From positions 682,001 to 746,000 of the forward strand of contig HG738140.1 of assembly GCA_000499405.2 (NCBI GenBank): a stretch of DNA of 64,000 nucleotides, read 5' to 3'. The translations under genes were made by a program, and so were the position numbers. This document shows, in pieces, positions 54,901-64,000 of this stretch. Every line of letters begins with the position of its first letter. Positions within the stretch are counted from its first letter, which is position 1. Under the pieces are notes generated by a model that saw nothing but the letters and a program-made list of their open reading frames with translations, was not told the DNA's origin and made no database searches. This stretch comes from Onchocerca volvulus. Lineage: Eukaryota; Nematoda; Chromadorea; Rhabditida; Onchocercidae.

Positions 54901-57900
54901 AAAAGAAAAATAAAACTGTAACGAATTCACAGCAATAAATGATACACTAAATGCTAAACAAATTAAACAATGTCAAGTTAATTAAGTCCCAGCAACGTTT
55001 ATTTTAATCAATTCAGAAATAATTATCTCGGAAATTAAGTTTTCCTCAAAAAGTTAGTGTTATTTACCAAATCATTCAAATTATTTCTTATAATATACAA
55101 TGCACTGCTAAAATGGTTTTGCATTAAATTTGCATTAAATTGAATAAAAAATATGTAGCGAAGAACAAAATTTTGATTTTTTTTAATTTGTTAGGAATAT
55201 TCGCATTTTTAATGTATTTTAACAAATTTGAAATAGAATAATTCTAATCAAATAGTTAAATCAAAATTATCCTTCACGAAAAAATTTTTTTTCATTGAAT
55301 TATTACGAATGAAACATTTTTTGCCAAATTTGAATACAATGATAGATAGCTGGAAAAAACATTGGTTTACAAAAATTTTGCAAAATCAATGGAAACTAGA
55401 AAAAATATTGGTTCGCAAATTCAGATCGTAAATTTTTCATACATTGAACGATGTAAATTTTTTAGTTATTATCAATAGGCATTGGTCAAACTTCTGAGAA
55501 TAAAAAAAAAAAAATTCTCTTTGTAAAGATTAACGAAAAGATACAGTGATGCTAAATAATCGTTTCTACGCGAATTTAAGAGGTAGACAAATGAATGGCT
55601 TTTAGTAAATTTAAAAAAAAAAATTTTTGCGAAATATAAAAAATCTAAATCGTATTTCAAAATAAACTATTTATATTATTAAACGAAATATTTACCTAAA
55701 TTTCTCACAGAAATACCATTTCTCAGAAATACATAAATTAAATATTTTTAAAATGTTCGTGACTTAAATAATTTGCAAACTGATCATTTTTATGTTTGTT
55801 CAAATTTTTCTATGAAGTTACTAACATTTTTTCGTCTTCCGAATAGTGTCAATAAAAATTTTGATGTAAATTGTAAAATGTTTACATAGATAGTGAACGA
55901 TCAGTTAGAAAAAGATTTCTCAGATAGAATTATAGAAAAGAATCTTTCAGGCGAGAAACAACCCTTTAAAATATTTTCGTCAATTTATTTCTTTATTCAA
56001 AAAAAAATTTGATTATTTGCTTCTTAAACTTCCGGATTATTGATCATTTAATGCAAAAAATTTTGCTATTAATGGAGACATTAATCGTCTCCAAAAAAAT
56101 TCCCACTCAGTGCTTTGATATTTTACTACTTCATCTAATTTATTTCCTGATTAACTATCATCAACGCAATCATATCATCAGTTGTTATCACTTTGGATTA
56201 GACTTAATCACAATCGTGTATGAAGTTAGTAAATCAGTCAATCATTTTTAATTTAACAGATAAATCCTTTATAATCCGAAAGTTTAGATTTATTCAAGAA
56301 TGATACTATTATTTAATTCATTAAAATTAAAGAAATGTGAACGACTTTTGAGAAAATTTTTGAATAATTCATTGATCGAATTTTATTTTTTAAATCTCTG
56401 TTTCTAATTTTTCTTCTCGTTTTTTCCTTCCAATCGAAAAGCAAAAAGGAATAAGAGAAAGAGAAATAACATAATAAGCCATAAATTTGTAATTCTAGCC
56501 TAGGCTTGGCTTCGCTTCATTCTTTTCCATTTCAGTCTTTCTTTCCCATTTCCTTTGCTATTCAATTTCCTCTAACTTATTCGTTCCTTTCTTTATTCAT
56601 TCATTCACTTTGGAGTCATTTCGTGAAACCATTCTATGGACAAACAAACGAAATCAGTCTTTCAATCTTTCTTATTTCTCATTTATTGGCCATTTGATGA
56701 TTAAGAATCATCCCCTTACATTGATAGATTCATGTCCAAACATTTTTGGTATTTTCCATCTGATCATTCTATTCCATCCAACTATTCCTTTGTTTATTTC
56801 TTGTTATTTAATTTAATTAGCTCAAATGTAATCTTCCCATCGACATTACATCTCTACACATAGATTTAATCTGATTAACTGTGTAACTATGATTTACTTT
56901 TCCAGTAATCTTTCTGTCGATCTTGTATTATTTGTATGCATTGATTAATTTACATAAACTTGACCAAATTAACTTTACATTTATACTATTTTTCTGTGAC
57001 AATTGATTTGTAATAAAATCTATGTGAACAAATACAATCTGATTAAATAATATGTATTCTGTTTCGTAATTCTTCCTTTGACTTAGTATTAATCTTTCAT
57101 TGTACTATTTATATGTAATGACTTATAGGTCATCATTAATATCATGTTAATAATTAGTGAAAAAAATTTAAATCACATTTATACCAAGAAACTTGGGAGA
57201 AAAAAAATAAATGAGCAAATAATAAACACAGTGAATAATGAAAAATATTAGGGAATGAGAGGTAAGTGAAAAAGTAATCATATTGCTAATATTAATGTAT
57301 TTCTAATTATTTTCGAATATTTTGTTCGTTTATTTTAATGTATTAAAAGAAAAAATCAAAATAATCTGAGAATGATATGTAAACTAATGTAAATTATAAA
57401 ATTAATTGGAATAATTTAGTACACAATTTTCTTATATATAATCTTATTCATTATTTGTTATTTTGAACTATAATAATTTTAGAAACCGATTAATTTTTGT
57501 TCATTTCTCGAATTTAATACAAATAAAAAGATATTCTTGTCAATTAGTATTTATTCATTAGTTATTAATATGAAACATTTTTATATACTTTTCCATCTTT
57601 TATGGAAAAATGAAAAAAAAGATTAATTTACCAGTCTATCAAAACTTATCTTAGTAGACCAGTATTGTGACCAACTTTTGAGGATTTGAACTGCTTATCA
57701 AAATTGTTTACTTTTTAAGTTGGATAAGTCTTAGCATAAGATTCCGTTACAAAAAAAAAAGAAAAAAAAATATTTATGAGCAGAAAGCTAAAAGATACAA
57801 ATTACTTGTGATGTACTAATTTAAGATTATTACAATGTGATAAAGGGCAATTATAACAATAATTAATATTACTTTCAAACGAATGAAAATATGCATTTCA

Positions 57901-58789
57901 TTTTGTTGGAACTGAAAATATTTCTTTATTTTTCATTTCAGTAAACTTTTAGATTAATTACCAAACTTTAAATATTATTGAATATTCAAATTTATGCTTA
58001 ATTTTTTAAAATCTACACATTAGATTATATAATTCTGACTACTTATGACTAATTTTAACTTATGCCTAAAATGAGCAAAAAAATTTTAAATATTTCAAAC
58101 TTAACTGTCAATTAGAAAAGAAAAAAAAGGAAACAATTCAATTGCAAATAGCGAAATTTAACTGTTTATTTTACAAAAATATGTAAAATAAAAATAACCA
58201 ATGATTAATTTCTTTATTTCTTGTTTCCGAATATTTTTCAAATAGCAATGATGAGAAAAAGTAATATGCTCACTCGTTTCTCTTGCATGGGAATAATATA
58301 ATTGCACTGCACAAAGAAATCAATTTCATTTATTCTTTTCAAATTAAATTCTATTCATGCCTTATGGTTAAAATTCTTGAAATTATTTTGTGTGAATAGT
58401 TCATTCCAACAAAATCTTTAATGCTTAATTTTGCAATACTTTGTGATTTCTTTCTTTTTTTTAGCATCTCGCTTCAGATTATTAATTTTCCCTTTTCTAG
58501 TTGAACGATTGCAAAAAAGAAGAGATTGATATACTTTTTCAAATATTTCTTTATTAAATCATATTTCCTCAAATATTTCTTAGTTAAATTAAATTATTAA
58601 TTTAAATGAATCAAATTTAAATTATTCCTACCAAATATTTTTAAAGCTATTTAGAATTATCACATCATTTTCTTTAATGGAATATTCTTATATTGCAAGA
58701 ATATAATTTAAGGAAATTAACCTATATGAATAAAAATAGATGTTTATTTGGCTTTAAACACAAAGTTGCTGTGAAATTTTGATTGCTTT

Positions 58790-58998
58790 GAAAATTTGAC
58801 GTAATGCTGCATTCGAATAGGCGCGTATTTCCATATAGAATATCTACTTTTTTTTTACTTACCCGTAAAGATAAACATATTTACCGCCAAATTGCCATGA
58901 GAATAAACATGTTTCCCGCTAAAATGCTCCGATGAACAGATAAACAAAGTGAAGTCACCGATCATTAATTCACTGCCAGATAACAGTCGGCAAATCCA
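58790..58998 (+). repeat. Core-repeat copy flanking a candidate Helitron
   Basis: Contains the core GCATTCGAATAGGCGCGTAT at 58810-58829 and then sequence with two near copies of a GATAAACATATTTACCGCCA / AATAAACATGTTTCCCGCTA unit (about 58870 and 58903). It reads directly into the candidate element starting at 58999. Confidence 0.6.
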
Positions 58999-59201
58999 TC
59001 TATATAAAGAAAAATGTAAATGTTCATTGCAGCTTTTGACATAACGTTTCAAAATCTTGACCGATTATTTTGAAAATTTGAAATAACGTTACATTCGAAT
59101 AAGCGCGTGTTTTTATATAAATATACCAACTTTCTTCTCACCCGGGATAACTGCGACAGGTAAAAGTAAGTGAATGGACATTTTTATTTTATATAGACTA
59201 G
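58999..59201 (+). mobile_element. 203-bp candidate non-autonomous Helitron
   Basis: Starts TCTATATAAAGAAAAATGTA, preceded by A, and ends TTTATATAGA then CTAG (59198-59201). The first ten bases, TCTATATAAA, are the exact reverse complement of TTTATATAGA (59188-59197), giving short terminal inverted repeats. It contains the core with ACATTCGAATAAGCGCGTGT at about 59090-59109. The start matches 20866 and resembles 715, so it belongs to the same family as the two large Helitrons. No coding capacity. Confidence 0.65.
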
Positions 59202-61145
59202 CTGGGCCACATGGAGCATGATCGGATACAGTTAGTAATTTTAAAAAAATTGTATTTTATTAATAAAGTTAAAAGTTTAATTTTCACTGTTTTTGGTGCT
59301 TTTTATTAATGGACCTTGTATTATACAAGAGATAGCATCTCCGCATTTCAGCCTAGTTAAAAGAATGTTGAGCTTTTTGAATAAGCCAATTTGATGAATA
59401 TATTTGATGAAGGCTATTTATTGCTAACAATAATGAAGCAAGGCGAAGGAAGAAGATTAGAATGGATTCTTAATTGATTCTTACTGTATGTTTACTAACA
59501 ATTCCTTAATTATTGGCTTCAGAATGTTTTTTAAAATTTAAACAATGATTAAAGATTGCCCAAAATAATGTTTCAAAATCAAATAAATTACCAAAATAAG
59601 CTACATACATGAAATGAAATTCTAATAAAGAGTAATTTCCAATAGTTATTTTATAATTACGAGAATTTTTTTTTAAATCTATATTTTTAGCAGCAGCTTT
59701 ATCTTAAATCTCAATCAGCATTTATATTAATTATCAATTACTAAAGATTGTTTCAGATATTTCATAGATTTTAATTTTTAAAAAAATAGAAGAAAGAGTA
59801 AAAGTCATAAAAACATTTTAAACATCTATGAAAATAGCACAACAAATAATTCCATTTTTGGTGACAAGAAGCGAATATTCATTTGAAGAGAAATTACTTT
59901 TAATAATTTTGATATATATTATCTACGTATAATGATTGATAAAGCATGCGCTTTGTATTCACTTATTATAAATAGCTTTATTTTGCATCCATCCATTACT
60001 ATTATTATATATAATATTTCTTGTGAATACTTATATTTTTCATTTTATAAGTGATTATTCTTTTATTTAATCACAGGTTGTTTCTTCTTTGTCCAATTAT
60101 TTTAGTAATTTTGATATATATATTATTTGTTTTATAATCATTGATAAATGATGCTCGTTGCAATTCAAATATTAATGGATGATATGAATAAACAATTACT
60201 AATTTATACTTGATGATTTTAAAAATTCCAAAATATATCATTATTGTTATGCTTAACTATTATGATATTTTATTATCATAATAATTCATTGACATAAATT
60301 TAAGACAATTCCAATTATTTCAACATGCAAAAAAAAAACAAATTGTTTTATTTAATTTCACAGGTATTTGATTAGTTGTTCATTAGCAAAAAGAAAAAAA
60401 AAGAAGCTTGATTAACTGGTCATTTTTTTTTTTTTGTTCAATTTTAAAAGAAGAAAACAGAAAAAAGAAGAAAAATTCTGAATCGTAATTTGATACGATC
60501 CAAAATTTATCATTCTAAAAACTCATCATTTAATCATTAATTATTACTGCTATTTATTGTGATTCCTGGATTAATCTATTTATTGATACATAATGATTAT
60601 TTTCAGATAAATTATAACAACGTTCAGAAAAGAACAATAAAAGACTTTTTTGCAGTTTCCAAGTAATATTGCAATGTTACAATCGTATTATAGTAATATA
60701 AGAATTAAACATTATTGATAATATTACGCAACGAAATGTAAAATAACATTCAAGGATCAAGAGCGTTTTTATGCAATTTTATTATATCTTATGTCTTCTA
60801 ATTCGTAACTTCACTATTTTTAATTTCAATAAAAAAAAAGTATTGAGAGGAAAAGAAGGAATGAAGTAGAAGAAGGGTTAATGAATGCGAGAAATGCTTC
60901 TTATCATATATGATTTGATTAACTGGCTGTTTTATTGTCAGATGTAAAACAAAAAAAAATTTTTTTTCATTTAATATTTATTTGATTCATTCGAACTATC
61001 ACATTTTTTGCATAGTTGTCGATTAAATAAATACTAATTAATCAAAAATTAATCTATATATTGCTTTGTGATATGTCACCACTTTACTTTTTGAACATCT
61101 CTATCTTCAACTTTTATATATTTCACAAGTTTTTCAATAATAATG

Positions 61146-61191
<46 letters not shown>

Positions 61192-64000
61192 TAAATAATA
61201 ATAATGAATAATGATAGTAATGGTCCTATATTTTTATGTCAGTTTAAATTCGAGATTAGCTAAACTATGGAAAGTAAATCATTCAATATTATTCATAATA
61301 TAAGTGAAATCAAGGATTGTTGTTTTTAAAAAATCAAAAAACAGCTAAATGCATAGTTTCACTATCAGTTTTCTTTTAATTTGATTTTCTATTGTATAAA
61401 CAAAATATGATAGATTTAGTGCGAATTAAGCTTTGATTTTTTAAAGAGTTCATATTCTGTCGGAATATCAGAGACACCTTTATCAGTAACATCATAAAAT
61501 GTCATCTTCAGTCCAATTTTTTCATTCATTGCCATAAAATTTTATTGCTACCCATTTGTTTAACAATAAAAATTTTTACTTTCAAAATGCATGCCGTATT
61601 ATTTGGTTTTTCCACTTGTTAATTTTAGATTTTATTTTAGATTTTTCTCAAAAATTCCAACTTTATTTTCCTATAATTTGAAATGTAGTATCAAAAATTA
61701 TTCAGCTTTTTCTTACTTAATATATCACGTTCTAAATTATCTACCTTTGAACTTTCTATTACATGTATAATTTTAAAAATTAGGAAGAAATTGATTATTC
61801 AATTCATTATTCAGTTAAAATTATTTCGTGGTATTCTTTAAAGCCCATTTTTTCCTTTATTTTGCTCTTTTTTTTTTTTTTTTATTTTTCATATATTTTT
61901 CATACTTTTCTTTATCAGTTTCAAAATATTTATTCAGAGTGAAATAATTGTTAAGCGGAAAAGTGGAAGAAAAAATCATTGTCTTTTGCAACTACAATCA
62001 TTTATTTTATCGATTATTTCAGAAAATATTTCAGATTGATTATATTTTCCCGGGAAATTCTTTATTTGATAATAAAATTAAATCTTTAAAAGATAGGATG
62101 ATGTATGAAAATAATGATGGTAAGATTAAAATAAATTAGAATGATATATGAGAAAGAATCTTTCTGCTCTTTATTATCATCATTTTATCCTTTTCTTTAA
62201 ATCCTTGAAACAATAAACGAATTGATGAGTTTCCCTTTCACCACCTTCTCTTCGCCTCCCACTTTCTCCTGACATCAGTTAATTCTATTGTGATGTAATC
62301 AGCAGTATAATCTCTCTTCCTCCTTCACCTTTGGAATTTATCTCCCAAAAACACAACAACTTTACAACTTGTTCACATCAAATCATTACTCTTCTTGTGC
62401 TCTTGCTATGTGGGAGATAGGATGGATAACTGTTCCTTCCAAAACTTCCTCATTATTGCACATTTTTCTTAAACAATTTACTTTGTCAAAAAAAAATATT
62501 AAGTTTTTCATTTTAAAATTATTTAAAAAAAAAAAAAAAAAAACAAAATTATTGGACAGCAAAATATGAAATATTTTGAACGAGTTAATGGGACGAAATC
62601 ATACGTATTTACAAGCAGTGATAACAGATAAAATTGAATTGATCATACTTACTTTCAGCAGTGTTAATAGATAAGGTTAATGATCGCACTTATTTGTAAA
62701 TATTCATAATGAATAGATCTGAATCATTACTATTGTAGTTGAAAGATAGATTTTTTGAAATACCTACCATCCGTTATGAATTTTTTTATTTTCAATTTAT
62801 TTTATTTAGACTGTTTATTGGTTCCTAATAAAAAGCGTTGCTAATTATCCAATTTTCTAAACAATATTTCCATGTTAAACTTGTCAACATGTTTTCATGC
62901 TGAAAAGTTAATTAGTCGTATTGGAATATATAACATTTCAATCATCATGCAACATTTCGTTGACTTTTTTCTATTGCACTTAAGTTTATTTTATCTTTAT
63001 CTTCTTTCCTGTATGAATAGAAAAGTTATTAAAATCATGCTTTTTAAATTTAATATTATTCAATCTTTTTCGTAAAGAAATTAAACAAATTGAAAAATTA
63101 AACATATTCAGTCCTTTATTATTTTAATTTATTCTGCTTGAGAAATTTCTAAATTTCAAAATTTGAATTTGCATCTAAATTATTATGAAATAGAAAACCA
63201 ATATGCTATGATTTATTTATTTGAAAAGATCTTCCTTTTAAGGATTTCGAGGACATAGCTCTCTCCTTTCAGAATTTCAAGGACTTAATTTCCTTTCTTT
63301 TTTAATCATAGTTATTTGCTTCTTCCTCTCATCCCTACATATATTATCCCTTTTTAATCTTGATTATTTTGCTATTTGTTTAGTCTTTATTCATCGTAAA
63401 CATCGATATCTTGATATGTCTATAGCTATGCTGAAATATGAAATAAAACTCATTATTGGTAGTACTTAATTGCTTCTGATGGGATTTAATTGACGTCATT
63501 GATATATTGCAACAAAGCAGCAACATTTTTTTTTAAATACGAAGGAAAGAAAATTCATATGTTTTTTGTTTTTTTTTTGAGATGAAAAAGCAAAACAATC
63601 TCAACAATATTTTTTTTTTGCTTTTTCTGTTTCAAAAAAATTATCAACCACAAAAAGCATGACCAATTCTCTAGCAAATATTTATAATAATTTCAAATTT
63701 TAAAGTTTGGCAAAGATGACAAATAAAAAAAAAAGAAGACGAAGTAAACTATCCAATTAGTATCATTTCAAAAAAAAAAAAAAAAAATAGTAGAAATTTA
63801 ATAGTAAAACTTTAGAATGCGAAAAATTCTGTTTAAATAATAAATTATTTGAATTAATAAAGATTCTCTTTTTTCCAATTTATTAGTATAATTCTAGCAT
63901 ATATTGAATCAACAAATTCATCGATTTTATAACATTGTTAGCGCTTTTTATCAAGCAGAGTTAAAACTTATCTTTAATTTATTGTTGCTTTTAATTTATC
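59202..64000. other. Gene-poor AT-rich region to window end
   Basis: No recognisable exon, RNA or transposon protein. A less AT-rich, C/T-rich patch at about 62225-62460 could belong to a promoter or untranslated region of a gene beyond the window. Open frames at 61948, 62369 and 62872 have no domain I recognise. Confidence 0.5.
61149..61210. repeat. TAA trinucleotide microsatellite
   Basis: About 13 uninterrupted TAA units from 61149 followed by decayed A/T-rich units. Confidence 0.95.

Larger units (their letters stand above)
45213..58780. other. Long gene-poor AT-rich region
   Basis: More than 13 kb without a recognisable exon on either strand. Open frames are short, Phe/Lys/Ile/Asn-rich and without domain signatures. 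Simple repeats are common (listed separately). The largest open frames (52742-53075, two overlapping frames; 56009-56251) are not recognised. It may be an intergenic region or a very large intron of a gene outside the window. Confidence 0.55.

Overview
The window is AT-rich nematode nuclear DNA. The evidence is a nematode-type enolase split by many short introns, a chemosensory receptor of the worm serpentine (srx-like) type, a worm-style CK1/tau-tubulin kinase, and pyrimidine-AG splice acceptors 10-60 nt upstream of four start codons with no obvious upstream exon, as expected for spliced-leader trans-splicing. The species cannot be named from the sequence; an AT-rich, intron-bearing parasitic nematode of the spirurid/filarial side would fit.

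Five cellular genes can be read exon by exon, four of them completely. On the minus strand: enolase (8013-12576, 10 coding exons, 436 aa), a seven-transmembrane srx-like receptor (17907-20216, one stretch unresolved), a BPHL/valacyclovir-hydrolase-like alpha/beta hydrolase (30580-33097, 7 exons, 283 aa) and an AAAP-family amino-acid transporter (41395-45181, 8 exons, 473 aa). On the plus strand: a CK1/tau-tubulin-kinase-like kinase (37081-39812, 7 exons, 351 aa). The kinase and hydrolase are head to head and the kinase and transporter tail to tail. The genes are functionally unrelated and form no evident operon.

The accessory part is mobile DNA. Two dead Rep/helicase Helitrons lie in opposite orientation (about 0.7-6.4 kb, plus; about 20.9-25.25 kb, minus). 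They are close copies that share the same stop codons and the same homopolymer lesion, so the common ancestor was already broken. They flank the enolase and receptor genes as a large inverted repeat. Helitron 2 abuts the degenerate 3' part of a BEL/Pao retrotransposon (integrase C-terminus, env-like ORF, possible LTR; 25.26-28.0 kb). A dispersed core of about 50 nt, containing GCATTCGAATAGGCGC or close variants, occurs nine times, including in a 203-bp candidate non-autonomous Helitron at 58999-59201.

The rest is AT-rich non-coding DNA, notably about 18.8 kb from 45.2 kb to the end with no recognisable gene. Several strikingly good hairpins (23-bp and 25-bp perfect stems, an 83-bp imperfect foldback) recur across the window and suggest local inverted duplication or small structured RNAs.
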